Below, in pieces: positions 28,965 through 38,791 of a stretch of 64,000 nucleotides of DNA. Origin of the DNA: Pseudomonas sp. JUb42 (GTDB taxonomy: Bacteria; Pseudomonadota; Gammaproteobacteria; Pseudomonadales; Pseudomonadaceae); NCBI RefSeq assembly GCF_024807945.1, contig NZ_JANUFD010000002.1, positions 248,001 to 312,000 on the forward strand, in the 5' to 3' direction. The notes beneath the pieces are model-generated. The model did not search any database. It saw nothing but the letters and a program-made list of their open reading frames with translations, and was not told where the DNA came from. Position 1 is the first letter of the stretch. Each line of letters opens with the position of its first letter. Position numbers and translations under genes: made by a program.

Positions 28965-29040
28965 TGGTGGAGCTTAGCGGGATCGAACCGCTGACCTCCT
29001 GCATGCCATGCAGGCGCTCTCCCAGCTGAGCTAAAGCCCC
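28965..29040 (-). tRNA. tRNA-Ala (GGC)
   Basis: 76-nt cloverleaf with CCA, anticodon GGC. Acceptor GGGGCTT/AAGCTCC, so pair 7-66 is U-A. First tRNA after the promoter at 29060-29088. Confidence 0.97.
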
Positions 29041-29059
29041 ACATCAGTGGACGGGGCGC

Positions 29060-29088
29060 ATGTTAAGGCCGAGGCCGGGGTCTGTCAA
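29060..29088 (-). promoter_or_regulatory. Strong stable-RNA promoter for the tRNA operon
   Basis: On the minus strand a perfect TTGACA (29088-29083), 17-bp spacer, TAACAT (29065-29060), then a GC-rich discriminator (GCGCCCC). An A/T-rich tract (about 29089-29125, AAAAAAAGTTGAAAATAAAT) upstream resembles an UP element. This is the architecture of growth-rate and ppGpp-controlled promoters. Confidence 0.85.
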
Positions 29089-29190
29089 ATTTATTTTCAA
29101 CTTTTTTTAAAGTTTTTCGTCGGGATAACAATCACTTACCCGCAGCCCCCGCAAATCCGAGGCTGAAACAGCCAGCGCGCCCTCCTTCTG

Positions 29191-29255
29191 TTCGCGGGCA
29201 AGCCTCGCTCCAACGGATACACATTTAACCGTAGGAGCTAGGCTTGCCCGCGAAG
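29191..29255. repeat. REP-like inverted pair, type C
   Basis: TTCGCGGGCAAGCCTCGCTC facing GAGCTAGGCTTGCCCGCGAA between gltX and its tRNA operon. Confidence 0.7.
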
Positions 29256-29275
29256 CATCCGCAGGCGCCTCAGCG

Positions 29276-30757
29276 TCAGGCAATGGCACCCAACAGCTTT
29301 TCCCATTCCTTGTTTTCTTTCTTCGACACACCACCGAGCAGCTCGATGGCCTGGCGCAGGCGGAAACGGGTCAGGTCCGGGCCGAGGATCTCCATGGCAT
29401 CGAGCACCGACACCGAGCTGGCCTGGCCAGTGATGGCAGCGAACATCAGCGGCATGGCGTCACGCAGCTTCAGCTCCAGGTGCTCAACCACCGCTTGAAT
29501 GCACCCGGTGATCGCATCTTTTTCCCACTGACGCAGGGATTCCAGCTTCCACAGGATCAACTGCATGACCTGACGCACCTGATCGCCCGAGAGCTTCTTG
29601 TGCTCGAACAGCTTGGCATCCGGGGTCACGCCACCGGCGAAGAAGAAACTGGCCAGCGGCGCGACCTGGCTGAAGGTCTCCACCCTGCCCTGCACGTGCG
29701 GGGCGATCTTCATCATGTACTCGGGGTTCAGTGCCCAGGTCTGCAGGCGGCTGGCGAACTCTTCCACCGGCAGCTCTCGCAGCCACTGGCCGTTGAGCCA
29801 GGACAGCTTCTCGATATCGAAGATAGGTCCGCCAAGGGAGACGCGGGACAGGTCGAAGTGTTCGACCATTTCCGCGAGGGAGAACTTCTCGCGCTCGTCC
29901 GGCATCGACCAGCCCATGCGGCCCAGGTAGTTGAGCATCGCTTCGGGCATGAAGCCCATGCGTTCGTAGAAGGTCACCGAGGTCGGGTTCTTGCGCTTGG
30001 ACAGCTTGCTCTTGTCCGGGTTACGCAACAGCGGCATGTAGCACAACTGCGGCTTGTCCCAGCCGAAGTATTCGTAGAGCAGGATCAGTTTCGGCGCCGA
30101 CGGCAGCCACTCTTCGCCGCGCAGCACATGGGTGATGCCCATCAGGTGATCGTCGACCACGTTGGCCAGGAAGTAGGTCGGCAGGCCATCGGTCTTCATC
30201 AGCACCTGCATGTCCATGCGATCCCACGGGATCTCGACTTCGCCACGCAGCATGTCCGGCACCACGCAGACGCCTTCGCTTGGCACCTTCATGCGAATCA
30301 CATGAGGCTCACCGGCAGCCAGGCGACGCTGCACTTCTTCGGCCGACAGCAACAGGGCACGACCGTCATAGCGCGGAGTTTCGCCGCGGGCCATCTGCTC
30401 GGCGCGCATCTGGTCCAGCTCTTCGGCGGTGCAGAAGCAAGGGAAGGCGTGGCCCAGGTCGACCAGTTGCTGCGCGTACTTCTGATAGATATCGCCGCGC
30501 TCGCTCTGCCGGTACGGGCCGTGGGGGCCGCCGACGTCAGGGCCTTCGCTCCACTCGATACCCAGCCAGCGCAGGGCGTCGAAAATCTGCTGCTCCGACT
30601 CGCGGGTCGAACGCAACTGATCGGTGTCCTCGATGCGCAGGATGAACTCGCCACCATGCTGCTTGGCGAAGCAGTAGTTGAAGAGTGCGATATAAGCCGT
30701 GCCGACATGGGGGTCGCCAGTTGGCGAGGGCGCGATGCGAGTGCGAACGGTGGTCAT
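29276..30757 (-). CDS. gltX: Glutamyl-tRNA synthetase
   Basis: A 493-aa class I synthetase charging tRNA-Glu. The HIGH-type motif is [13 protein letters not shown] at the N-terminus and the KMSKS motif is KLSKRKNP. The C-terminal anticodon-binding cage runs about 330-490. The start [14 protein letters not shown] at 30757 is family-standard. Two tRNA-Glu genes, its own substrate, lie directly downstream on the same strand but have their own promoter. Confidence 0.97.
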   Translation of the reverse strand: MTTVRTRIAPSPTGDPHVGTAYIALFNYCFAKQHGGEFILRIEDTDQLRSTRESEQQIFDALRWLGIEWSEGPDVGGPHGPYRQSERGDIYQKYAQQLVDLGHAFPCFCTAEELDQMRAEQMARGETPRYDGRALLLSAEEVQRRLAAGEPHVIRMKVPSEGVCVVPDMLRGEVEIPWDRMDMQVLMKTDGLPTYFLANVVDDHLMGITHVLRGEEWLPSAPKLILLYEYFGWDKPQLCYMPLLRNPDKSKLSKRKNPTSVTFYERMGFMPEAMLNYLGRMGWSMPDEREKFSLAEMVEHFDLSRVSLGGPIFDIEKLSWLNGQWLRELPVEEFASRLQTWALNPEYMMKIAPHVQGRVETFSQVAPLASFFFAGGVTPDAKLFEHKKLSGDQVRQVMQLILWKLESLRQWEKDAITGCIQAVVEHLELKLRDAMPLMFAAITGQASSVSVLDAMEILGPDLTRFRLRQAIELLGGVSKKENKEWEKLLGAIA

Positions 30758-31008
30758 GGATAATTCCGGATAGGTCAAACAAGCCGTGAATCTTAACAGG
30801 GCCGGGGCTTGCCGCTCCAGCGCCGCAGGGCAATCGCATCTGCGGCACTGAATACCGGAATATCAATTGCAGTCATTACGACAACGATAGCTATAGGCCA
30901 GTCGCAAACGCTGCTAATGTTTCGAGATGAAACATATCCATACCCATGATTGGGAATGAGCCGGTTCCTACATCCATAGGACCTGCTCCGAAAATAATAA
31001 GAGTCGCC

Positions 31009-32064
31009 ATGCCCGCCAAACTCAAACTTCGCCTGTCCATCTTCCTGATTCTGGTGCTGCTGATCGCCGGCGCTTTCTTCGCCCAATGGTGGTTCAAGGG
31101 CCGCTTCGTCGAAACCACCGACAACGCCTACGTTCAGGGCGAGATCACCCGTATTTCCAGCCAGTTGGGCGCGCGGGTCGAGCAGGTATTGGTGCAGGAC
31201 AACCAGCATGTGGAGCAAGGCCAGTTGCTGGTGCGGCTTGAGCCCGATGATTTTCGCCTGACCCTGGAACGGGCCCAGGCCGCTCTGGCGACCCGCGAGG
31301 CCGAGCGTCTGCAGGCCCAGAGCAAGCTGACGCAGCAGGCCAGCCTGATCACCTCGGCCCAGGCCCAGGTGGCGGCGAGCCAGGCGACATTGGGTCGCAC
31401 GCAACTGGACCTGTCCAGGGTCGAGGCCCTGCGCAAGCCGGGCTTCGTCTCCGAAGAGCGGGTCAGCACCCTCTCCGCCGACAGCCATATCGCCCGCTCG
31501 CAAGTGACCAAGGCCCAGGCCGACGCCGAAAGCCAGCGCCTGCAGGTCAATATCCTCAGTGCCGACGTCAAGCGCCTGGATACGCTGGTTGCCAGCGCCA
31601 AGGTGGACGTGGCCCAGGCCGAACTGAACCTTGCGCGCAGTGAAATCCGTGCGCCCATCAGCGGCCTGATCGGCCAGCGCGCAGCCCGTACCGGGCAATA
31701 CATCGCAGCCGGTGCCTACCTGCTATCCATCGTCCCCGATGAGGACATCTGGATTCAGGCCAACTTCAAGGAAACCCAGATCGGCCATATGCAGATCGGA
31801 CAAAGCGCCGAGCTGATCTTCGACGCCTACTCCGATACACCGATTAAAGGCCGTATCGACAGCCTGTTCGCCGCTTCCGGTGCGCAGTTCAGCCTGCTGC
31901 CACCGGACAACGCCACGGGCAACTTCACCAAGGTGGTGCAGCGTATTCCGGTCAAGCTGACTTTCGCCGCCGATAACCCCCTGCGCGGGCGGATTCGCCC
32001 CGGCATGTCGGTGACCGCGAAGATCAATATCAAGCCTGATCGCGACGTTGCCAGTGGCCGGTGA
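31009..32064 (+). CDS. HlyD/EmrA-type membrane fusion protein
   Basis: A 351-aa periplasmic adaptor: one N-terminal membrane helix (LSIFLILVLLIAGAFFAQWW), biotinyl-lipoyl halves (VETTDNAYVQGEI and RAPISGLIGQRAARTGQYI), a long alpha-hairpin (about 95-190, AQAALATREAERLQAQSKLT) and a beta-barrel end. It links the inner-membrane transporter encoded next to an outer-membrane channel not encoded here. The ATG at 31009 starts MPAKLKLRL; longer in-frame starts lack support. The same pair lies between gltX and uvrB in other Pseudomonas. Confidence 0.9.
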   Translation: MPAKLKLRLSIFLILVLLIAGAFFAQWWFKGRFVETTDNAYVQGEITRISSQLGARVEQVLVQDNQHVEQGQLLVRLEPDDFRLTLERAQAALATREAERLQAQSKLTQQASLITSAQAQVAASQATLGRTQLDLSRVEALRKPGFVSEERVSTLSADSHIARSQVTKAQADAESQRLQVNILSADVKRLDTLVASAKVDVAQAELNLARSEIRAPISGLIGQRAARTGQYIAAGAYLLSIVPDEDIWIQANFKETQIGHMQIGQSAELIFDAYSDTPIKGRIDSLFAASGAQFSLLPPDNATGNFTKVVQRIPVKLTFAADNPLRGRIRPGMSVTAKINIKPDRDVASGR

Positions 32065-33604
32065 CGAACTGATCCGGCCGGTCGACGAGCCGAGCCGACG
32101 CGACTGGATTGCCGTGATGAGCGCCATGCTCGGCGCCTTCATGGCGGTGCTGGATATCCAGATCACCAACTCCTCGCTCAAGGATATCCAGGGTGCGCTG
32201 TCGGCCACTCTGGAAGAAGGCTCGTGGATTTCCACCTCCTACCTGGTGGCGGAAATCATCATGATCCCCCTCACCGCCTGGCTGGTGCAGCTGCTGTCGG
32301 CGCGGCGCCTGGCGGTGTGGGTGTCCCTGGGATTTCTCGCCGCCTCCCTGCTCTGCTCCATGGCCTGGAGCCTGGAAAGCATGATTGTGTTCCGCGCCTT
32401 GCAGGGTTTTACCGGCGGTGCGTTGATCCCGCTGGCCTTCACCATGACTCTGATCAAGCTGCCGGACCGCCATCGCGCCAAGGGCATGGCCCTGTTCGCC
32501 ATGACCGCCACCTTCGCACCCTCCATCGGCCCCACCCTCGGCGGCTGGCTGACGGAAAACTTCGGCTGGGAATACATCTTCTATATCAACGTACCGCCCG
32601 GCCTGTTGATGATTGCCGGGTTGCTCTATGGCCTGGAGAAAAAGGCACCGCACTGGGAGCTACTGAAAAGCACCGACTATGCGGGGATCGTCACCCTCGG
32701 CGTGGGCCTGGGCTGCCTGCAAGTGTTTCTCGAAGAAGGTCACCGCAAGGACTGGCTGGAATCCGACCTGATCGTCACCCTGGGCAGCACCGCCCTGCTC
32801 TGCCTGATCGCCTTCGTGATCATCCAGCTGTCCAGGGACAAGCCGCTGATCAACCTGCGCATCCTCGGCACGCGCAACTTCGGTCTGTCGAGCATCGCCA
32901 GCGTCGGCATGGGCGTGGGCCTGTATGGCTCGATCTACCTGCTGCCGCTGTACCTGGCGCAGATTCAGGGCTACAACGCCCAGCAGATCGGCGAAGTGAT
33001 CATGTGGATGGGCGTGCCGCAGCTGTTCCTGATCCCCCTGGTGCCGCAATTGATGAAATTCGTGCCGCCCAAACTGCTGTGCGCCCTGGGTTTTGCTCTG
33101 TTCGGCTTTGCCAGCTTCGCTTCCGGGGTGCTCAACCTGGATTTCGCCGGAACGCAGTTCAACCATATCCAACTGGTCCGGGCGCTGGGCCAACCGTTGA
33201 TCATGGTGACCATCTCGCTGATCGCCACCACCTATATCCAGGCCCAGGACGCCGGCTCCGCCTCGAGCCTGTTCAACATCCTGCGCAACCTCGGCGGCGC
33301 CATCGGCATCGCCCTGTTGGCGACGCTACTGGATGCCCGGACCAAGACCTATTTCGACTACTTGCGCGAATCCATCGTGCCGTCCAACCCGCAAGTGGCC
33401 GAACGCCTGTCTCAGCTCGGCGAGCGCCTGGGCAACGACACGGCAGCACTGGGCAGATTGAGCCAGATCGTCCACGAACAGGCATCGATCATGGCCTATA
33501 ACGATGCCTTTCATTTTGTTGGCTTGACGCTGGGGATCAGCATGTTTGCGGTGTTGTTGACCAAGGCGTTGCCGTCGGGCGCCAAGGGCACCGCCGGACA
33601 TTAA
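32048..33604 (+). CDS. MFS drug exporter, DHA2/EmrB type
   Basis: A 518-aa 14-helix transporter. The N-terminal helix AMLGAFMAVLDIQITNSSLK and motif C-like GPTLGGWLTENFGWEYIFYI are DHA2 signatures. A TTG start at 32048 overlaps the adaptor gene by 17 nt; a GTG at 32054 is an alternative. With the HlyD partner it should form an EmrAB-type tripartite multidrug pump. The substrate is unknown and no local regulator is adjacent. Confidence 0.9.
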   Translation: MPVAGDELIRPVDEPSRRDWIAVMSAMLGAFMAVLDIQITNSSLKDIQGALSATLEEGSWISTSYLVAEIIMIPLTAWLVQLLSARRLAVWVSLGFLAASLLCSMAWSLESMIVFRALQGFTGGALIPLAFTMTLIKLPDRHRAKGMALFAMTATFAPSIGPTLGGWLTENFGWEYIFYINVPPGLLMIAGLLYGLEKKAPHWELLKSTDYAGIVTLGVGLGCLQVFLEEGHRKDWLESDLIVTLGSTALLCLIAFVIIQLSRDKPLINLRILGTRNFGLSSIASVGMGVGLYGSIYLLPLYLAQIQGYNAQQIGEVIMWMGVPQLFLIPLVPQLMKFVPPKLLCALGFALFGFASFASGVLNLDFAGTQFNHIQLVRALGQPLIMVTISLIATTYIQAQDAGSASSLFNILRNLGGAIGIALLATLLDARTKTYFDYLRESIVPSNPQVAERLSQLGERLGNDTAALGRLSQIVHEQASIMAYNDAFHFVGLTLGISMFAVLLTKALPSGAKGTAGH

Positions 33605-33623
33605 AGCAAATGGGGATTGCCCC

Positions 33624-33714
33624 TGTGGGAGCGGATTCATCCGCGAAGAGGCCGGTAAAGCCATTGCATCCCTTCGCGTGGATTACCGTCTTCGCGAATG
33701 AATTCGCTCCCACA
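33624..33714. repeat. REP doublet, type A
   Basis: TGTGGGAGCGGATTCATCCG ... GAATGAATTCGCTCCCACA between the convergent MFS and uvrB genes. Confidence 0.8.
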
Positions 33715-33754
33715 ACACTCCGATAATTCGCACCCGGCGCAAACCCCAGCGAAC

Positions 33755-35770
33755 CTAGACCGCCAACAACCGCTCGCGCAATTTGCTGATCTCGTCCCGG
33801 GTCTGCGCCGCTGCTTCGAACTCCAGGTCCCGGGCCAGTTGGTACATCTTCTCTTCCAGCTGGCGGATACGCTTGGTGATCTCGCTCGGTGAGCGCAGTT
33901 CGTTCTCGTAGCGAGCCTGTTCCTCGGCGGCCTTGGCCATGCCTTTGCGCTTGCGGCTGTTGGAGCCGGGGACGGTGGCGCCTTCCATGATGTCGGCAAC
34001 GTCCTTGAACACCCCCTTGGGGATGATGCCGTTGGCGGTGTTAAAGGCGATCTGCTTGTCACGACGGCGTTCGGTTTCGCCAATCGCCCGCTCCATGGAG
34101 CCGGTGATGCGGTCGGCGTACAGGATCGCCCGGCCATTAAGGTTACGCGCCGCGCGGCCAATGGTCTGGATCAGCGAGCGCTCGGAACGCAGGAAGCCTT
34201 CCTTGTCGGCATCGAGAATCGCCACCAGGGACACCTCGGGCATATCCAGGCCTTCGCGCAGCAGGTTGATCCCCACCAACACATCAAAAGTGCCCAGGCG
34301 CAGGTCGCGGATGATTTCCACCCGTTCCACGGTATCGATGTCCGAGTGTAGATAGCGCACGCGCACGTCGTGGTCGGCCAGGTAATCGGTGAGGTCTTCG
34401 GACATGCGCTTGGTCAGGGTGGTAACCAGCACACGCTCTTCCAGGGCCACGCGCTTGCGGATCTCCGACAGCAGGTCATCGACCTGGGTCAGGGCCGGCC
34501 GGATTTCGATCTGCGGGTCGACCAGGCCGGTAGGCCGCACCACCTGCTCCACCGTGCGCCCGGCGTGTTCACCCTCGTAATTGCCGGGGGTCGCCGAGAC
34601 GAAAATGGTCTGCGGGCTGACCGCCTCCCACTCGTCGAAACGCATGGGCCGGTTATCCAGTGCCGACGGCAGGCGGAAGCCGTACTCCACCAGGGTCTCC
34701 TTACGGGAGCGGTCGCCCTTATACATGGCGCCGACCTGGGGCACGCTGACGTGGGATTCGTCGATAACCAGCAAGGCATCCGGCGGCAGGTAATCGTAAA
34801 GCGTTGGCGGCGGCGCCCCGGCCGGGCGGCCAGACAGGTAGCGCGAGTAGTTTTCGATGCCGTTGCAGTAGCCCAGCTCGAGGATCATCTCCAGATCGAA
34901 GCGGGTGCGCTGCTCCAGACGTTGGGCCTCGACCAGTTTATTCTGCCCGCGCAGGTACTCCAGGCGCTCCTGCAACTCCACCTTGATCCCCTCCATGGCG
35001 TCGAGCAGGGTTTCCCGCGGCGTCACGTAGTGGCTCTTGGGGTAGAAGGTAAAGCGCGGCAGCTTGCGGATGACTTCCCCGGTCAGCGGGTCGAAGGCCG
35101 AGAGGCTTTCCACCTCGTCGTCGAACAGCTCGATGCGGATCGCTTCCAGATCCGATTCCGCCGGGTAGATATCAATGACATCACCCCGTACACGAAAGGT
35201 TGCCCGGGCAAAGTCCATGTCGTTACGGGTGTATTGCAGGTCCGCCAGACGGCGCAGCAGCGCCCGCTGGTCGAGCTTGTCGCCGCGATCGACGTGCAGG
35301 ACCATCTTCAAATAGGTTTCGGGGCTGCCCAGACCGTAGATGCACGACACCGTGGTGACGATGATGGCGTCCTTGCGCTCCAGCAGCGCCTTGGTCGCCG
35401 ACAGGCGCATCTGCTCGATATGGTCGTTGATCGAGGCATCCTTCTCGATAAAGGTGTCCGACGACGGCACATAGGCTTCGGGCTGGTAGTAGTCGTAATA
35501 AGAGACGAAGTATTCGACGGCGTTGTTGGGGAAGAACGCCTTGAACTCGCCGTACAACTGAGCAGCCAGGGTTTTGTTTGGCGCCAGTACCAGGGTCGGG
35601 CGCTGCACCTGGGCAATGACGTTGGCGATGCTGAAGGTCTTGCCCGAGCCGGTCACGCCGAGCAGGGTCTGGTGCGACAACCCGGCCTCGATCCCCTCGA
35701 CCATCAGGCGAATGGCTTCCGGCTGATCACCGGCAGGCTGGAAACGGGTTACCAGTTGAAACTCGGACAT
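33755..35770 (-). CDS. uvrB: Excinuclease ABC subunit B
   Basis: A 671-aa nucleotide-excision-repair helicase. Walker [20 protein letters not shown], beta-hairpin [20 protein letters not shown], helicase motifs [20 protein letters not shown] and [20 protein letters not shown], and a C-terminal UVR domain (about 630-665). The family-standard start [20 protein letters not shown] lies at 35770; the longer in-frame form is rejected. I could not find a LexA box (CTG-N10-CAG) upstream. Confidence 0.97.
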   Translation of the reverse strand: MSEFQLVTRFQPAGDQPEAIRLMVEGIEAGLSHQTLLGVTGSGKTFSIANVIAQVQRPTLVLAPNKTLAAQLYGEFKAFFPNNAVEYFVSYYDYYQPEAYVPSSDTFIEKDASINDHIEQMRLSATKALLERKDAIIVTTVSCIYGLGSPETYLKMVLHVDRGDKLDQRALLRRLADLQYTRNDMDFARATFRVRGDVIDIYPAESDLEAIRIELFDDEVESLSAFDPLTGEVIRKLPRFTFYPKSHYVTPRETLLDAMEGIKVELQERLEYLRGQNKLVEAQRLEQRTRFDLEMILELGYCNGIENYSRYLSGRPAGAPPPTLYDYLPPDALLVIDESHVSVPQVGAMYKGDRSRKETLVEYGFRLPSALDNRPMRFDEWEAVSPQTIFVSATPGNYEGEHAGRTVEQVVRPTGLVDPQIEIRPALTQVDDLLSEIRKRVALEERVLVTTLTKRMSEDLTDYLADHDVRVRYLHSDIDTVERVEIIRDLRLGTFDVLVGINLLREGLDMPEVSLVAILDADKEGFLRSERSLIQTIGRAARNLNGRAILYADRITGSMERAIGETERRRDKQIAFNTANGIIPKGVFKDVADIMEGATVPGSNSRKRKGMAKAAEEQARYENELRSPSEITKRIRQLEEKMYQLARDLEFEAAAQTRDEISKLRERLLAV

Positions 35771-36126
35771 AACGGACCTCTTTTTTCGTCGCCGCAAACG
35801 CCGTCGAAGGACGTAGGAAAACGAGATGACCACTCCGTCGCCTCGGCTCCTCATGGGGAGCAGGCTTACAAGATGGGAGTGTGGTGGACTACAAATGGTG
35901 CCGTCATGTTCACCTTTCAAGCGACGCATTGCACCCGTTGATCGAAAGCTGCGGCGCAATCTGCCCAGTGATCGACAAATAAACCGAAAAACCCTGAAAA
36001 AACGCCCTCTACCCTGTCGCCCCCACCGCCGATGCTCTCTATACTAGGTCCCCGTTTGCGCACCGCTCTAGTGCATTCGGCCGGAGCGTTGCACCCCTTC
36101 ACTCCCCCACTCAGAGCCGCCGCAAA
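35771..36126. other. Divergent uvrB/aminotransferase intergenic region
   Basis: 356 bp without a gene. A TATACT (36040-36045) could be a -10 for the aminotransferase, but I see no convincing -35. No LexA-type or other clear operator was found. Confidence 0.5.
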
Positions 36127-37323
36127 ATGAGCCTGTTCTCCGCTGTCGAAATGGCACCTCGCGATCCTATCCTTGGCCTTAACGAAGCATTCAACGCTGA
36201 CACCCGAACAACCAAGGTCAACCTTGGCGTTGGCGTTTACTGTGACGAAGCCGGGAAAATCCCGCTGCTGCGCGCCGTTGCCGAAGCCGAGAAGATTCGC
36301 GTCGCTCAACACGCACCCCGTGGCTACCTGCCGATCGACGGCATCGCGGCCTACGACCTGGCCGTGCAAAAACTGCTGCTGGGCGCTGACTCGCCGCTGA
36401 TCGCTGCCGGTCGCGTGCTGACTACCCAGGCGGTGGGCGGCACTGGCGCACTGAAGATCGGTGCAGACTTCCTCAAGCAACTGCGTCCTGATGCCGTCGT
36501 CGCCATCAGCGACCCAAGCTGGGAAAACCACCGCGCGCTGTTCGAAACCGCCGGTTTCCCGGTGCAGAACTACCGCTACTACGATGCCGCCAGCCACGAC
36601 GTGGACCGCGCCGGCATGCTCGCCGACCTGCAGAACCTGCCGGACGGCTCCATCGTCGTGCTGCACGCCTGCTGCCATAACCCGACCGGCGTCGACCTGA
36701 CCGCCTCCGACTGGAAAAAGGTCCTGGAAGTGGTCAAGGCCAAGGGCCATGTGCCGTTCCTCGACATGGCCTACCAGGGCTTTGGCGATGGCATCGACGA
36801 AGACGCCGCCGCCGTGCGCCTGTTCGCCGACTCCGGCCTGACCTTCTTCGCCTCCAGCTCGTTCTCCAAATCCTTCTCGCTGTACGGCGAACGTGTCGGC
36901 GCCCTGTCGATCATTACCGCCTCGAAGGAAGAGACCGGCCGCGTGCTGTCCCAGGTCAAGCGCGTGATCCGCACCAACTACTCCAATCCGCCGACCCACG
37001 GTGCGACCATCGTCGCCGCCGTGCTCAACAGCCCTGAGCTGCGTGCCACCTGGGAAGCCGAGCTGGGCGAGATGCGCACCCGCATCAAGGCCATGCGTGA
37101 AGCCATGGTTGAGCGCCTGGCGAACAACCCGAAAGGCCAGGACTTCAGCTTTGTCGGCCGTCAGTGCGGCATGTTCTCCTACTCCGGCCTGACCACCGCC
37201 CAGGTCCACCGCCTGCGTGACGAGTTCGGCATCTACGCACTCGACACCGGCCGTATCTGCGTTGCCGCGCTGAACAACAGTAATATCGACGTCGTGACCA
37301 AGGCGATCATTCAGGTGATCTAA
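36127..37323 (+). CDS. Aromatic/aspartate aminotransferase (TyrB/AspC class I)
   Basis: A 398-aa PLP enzyme. Substrate-binding GVGVYCDEAGKIPLLRAV near the N-terminus, HACCHNPTGVDLTASDWKKV, PLP lysine in SSSFSKSFSLYGERVGALSI, and the C-terminal arginine region GRICVAALNN. It transfers amino groups between aromatic amino acids or aspartate and 2-oxoglutarate. Class I sequences alone do not separate TyrB from AspC, so no symbol is given. A terminator follows immediately. Confidence 0.9.
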   Translation: MSLFSAVEMAPRDPILGLNEAFNADTRTTKVNLGVGVYCDEAGKIPLLRAVAEAEKIRVAQHAPRGYLPIDGIAAYDLAVQKLLLGADSPLIAAGRVLTTQAVGGTGALKIGADFLKQLRPDAVVAISDPSWENHRALFETAGFPVQNYRYYDAASHDVDRAGMLADLQNLPDGSIVVLHACCHNPTGVDLTASDWKKVLEVVKAKGHVPFLDMAYQGFGDGIDEDAAAVRLFADSGLTFFASSSFSKSFSLYGERVGALSIITASKEETGRVLSQVKRVIRTNYSNPPTHGATIVAAVLNSPELRATWEAELGEMRTRIKAMREAMVERLANNPKGQDFSFVGRQCGMFSYSGLTTAQVHRLRDEFGIYALDTGRICVAALNNSNIDVVTKAIIQVI

Positions 37324-37338
37324 GCGGTACGGATGGAC

Positions 37339-37377
37339 AAAAAGGGGAAGTCGATGAAAATTGGCTTCCCCTTTTTT
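37339..37377 (+). terminator. Terminator after the aminotransferase
   Basis: AAAAAGGGGAAG pairs with CTTCCCCTTTTT around a 14-nt loop, 16 bp after the stop codon. Confidence 0.9.
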
Positions 37378-37747
37378 ATGAGCACGGTTGCTGCGGCGAG
37401 TTCTAAAAATCCTCTATTTCCAAAATTGGATCCAATAAAACTAACGAAAACCCATCATACTCACAACACGCCATACAAGTACCCGCGCCAAATGCACAAC
37501 CCTTTAATAACTAACAACATTCAGGCCTTTTCAAAATCCTGCAAGAACAAAATATTTCCAACCACTATGTATTGGATCACACACAATCACCTCGGTATTG
37601 TCTGACCTTCCGATTTATTTGACCATTCAAGTAGAGGGTGGCACATTGACATCCAACCGGAAAAACCGGGTGCAGCAATCATCAAGCAGTCTCTGGCTGT
37701 GCTTTAGTTGTACTTTTCGCCCCTCGATAAAATAACTACAGGTAACG
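37378..37747. other. AT-rich intergenic stretch at the left edge of an accessory segment
   Basis: Noticeably lower GC than the rest of the window (for example AATCCTCTATTTCCAAAATT). I see no gene, repeat or promoter that can be defended. It marks the change in base composition before the XRE gene. Confidence 0.5.
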
Positions 37748-37999
37748 ATGACCATGGTTACGCTCGGTGCTCGCTTAAGGTCCGAACGCTGCAGGCTTGG
37801 TCTCTCCCAGCGAGCGCTTGCGGAGATAGGTGGCGTCAAGACTAATGCCCAGGGCCACTATGAACAGGGTCTTCGCCTGCCCCGTGCCGATTACCTGGCG
37901 ATGGTACACAGCGTCGGCGTCGATGTCGTTTATGTGTTAGTCGGGATAAGTAGCGAACCACGCATCCACGAAAGCCTTTTACATCGCTGGCACCCCTAG
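37748..37999 (+). CDS. Small XRE-family helix-turn-helix regulator
   Basis: An 83-aa protein that is essentially one Cro/C1-type HTH: LGARLRSERCRLGLSQRALA, EIGGVKTNAQGHYEQGLRLP. The tail GVDVVYVLVGISSEP is typical of short XRE proteins in Pseudomonas. No effector domain. It may regulate itself or the orphan genes to its right. No toxin-like partner is adjacent, so a toxin-antitoxin role is not supported. Confidence 0.75.
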   Translation: MTMVTLGARLRSERCRLGLSQRALAEIGGVKTNAQGHYEQGLRLPRADYLAMVHSVGVDVVYVLVGISSEPRIHESLLHRWHP

Positions 38000-38194
38000 C
38001 GACGCCCTCCTGCCGTCCTCTACGGCAACAAGTCCGTGCCGTTCATCTAATACGTACTTTGCATAGAAAAAACCAATCCATTCGAATGTATAGTTATGGT
38101 GCGTGATCTGACGAATGACCGCTGAAGTGCTGAACTAACGCGGCGAGCAGGCTTCTAATAAAAAACGCAGGCGCACAGGTTGTCGGGAGAAGAA

Positions 38195-38545
38195 ATGAAG
38201 TATGTATTATTTCCCAGGGAGCTGATTGAAAGGATTCTGCGAGAAGACGTCAACTCGTTTGCTCCATCGACGCTGGAGGAGTTGCAAAAGACCATTATGA
38301 AATCTCCAAATATGGAGCTGACCAAAGACCTCCGTTTTATTCTCGGCAGGCCCAGCTATGAATGCATGAGCACCGCCCAAGTGCTGCGTTACATGGGCTT
38401 CGAGATTGCCGAACACGCCGAGGACGAACAGGCCACCAGTATATTCTGGATGCTCAACCACTACATCAACGATCCGAAGAACTGGAGACAGAACTCCCTG
38501 GAGGAATTCACTCAAGTAGCGTTATTAAACAAAAGAGACCATTAG
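38195..38545 (+). CDS. Hypothetical protein, unrecognised
   Basis: A 116-aa soluble protein (MKYVLFPRELIERILRED at the start, NHYINDPKNWRQNSLEEFTQ near the end), rich in acidic residues and predicted mainly alpha-helical. No signal peptide, membrane segment or known motif. The ATG at 38195 has GGGAG 5-6 nt upstream; the longer TTG form is not favoured. It lies in the low-GC accessory stretch with the XRE and oxygenase-like genes and has no co-directional partner close by. Confidence 0.55.
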   Translation: MKYVLFPRELIERILREDVNSFAPSTLEELQKTIMKSPNMELTKDLRFILGRPSYECMSTAQVLRYMGFEIAEHAEDEQATSIFWMLNHYINDPKNWRQNSLEEFTQVALLNKRDH

Positions 38546-38791
38546 CCTCTCGCGCAATAGTTTCTGCTTTTGGCAGCCCGGTACCTGCCCGTCTTTTCTG
38601 ACGCCAGAAAACGCACGCCGAACATTATCGCAATAGAGAAACATCGGCTTTTCTCAGTATTGAAACAGTCCTGTTACCCGCCCGTCTAATACCGTATTTT
38701 TTGCTCGATAGCCATTGACGCCGCGCCCTCTTTAAACAACCCTGCCAATAAAGACTCACACTTGATCTTGCCCACTATTGAGGTTCGAGAC

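Noticed and set aside
34370..35941. Long plus-strand frame (523 codons) antisense to uvrB
   Set aside because: Mirror of uvrB produced by high-GC codon bias; composition rich in Gln, His, Arg and Val with no domain. The same reasoning removes the long antisense frames over leuC (20062-21582), mqo (51148-52842), the FAD dehydrogenase (42112-43551) and the GGDEF-EAL gene (22574-24037).
35771..36126. LexA box for uvrB
   Set aside because: uvrB is SOS-regulated in some gamma-proteobacteria, but no CTG-N10-CAG with acceptable match is present.
37748..38545. XRE gene plus 116-aa gene as a toxin-antitoxin pair
   Set aside because: The two are about 195 bp apart, are not overlapping, and the 116-aa protein shows no toxin motif.
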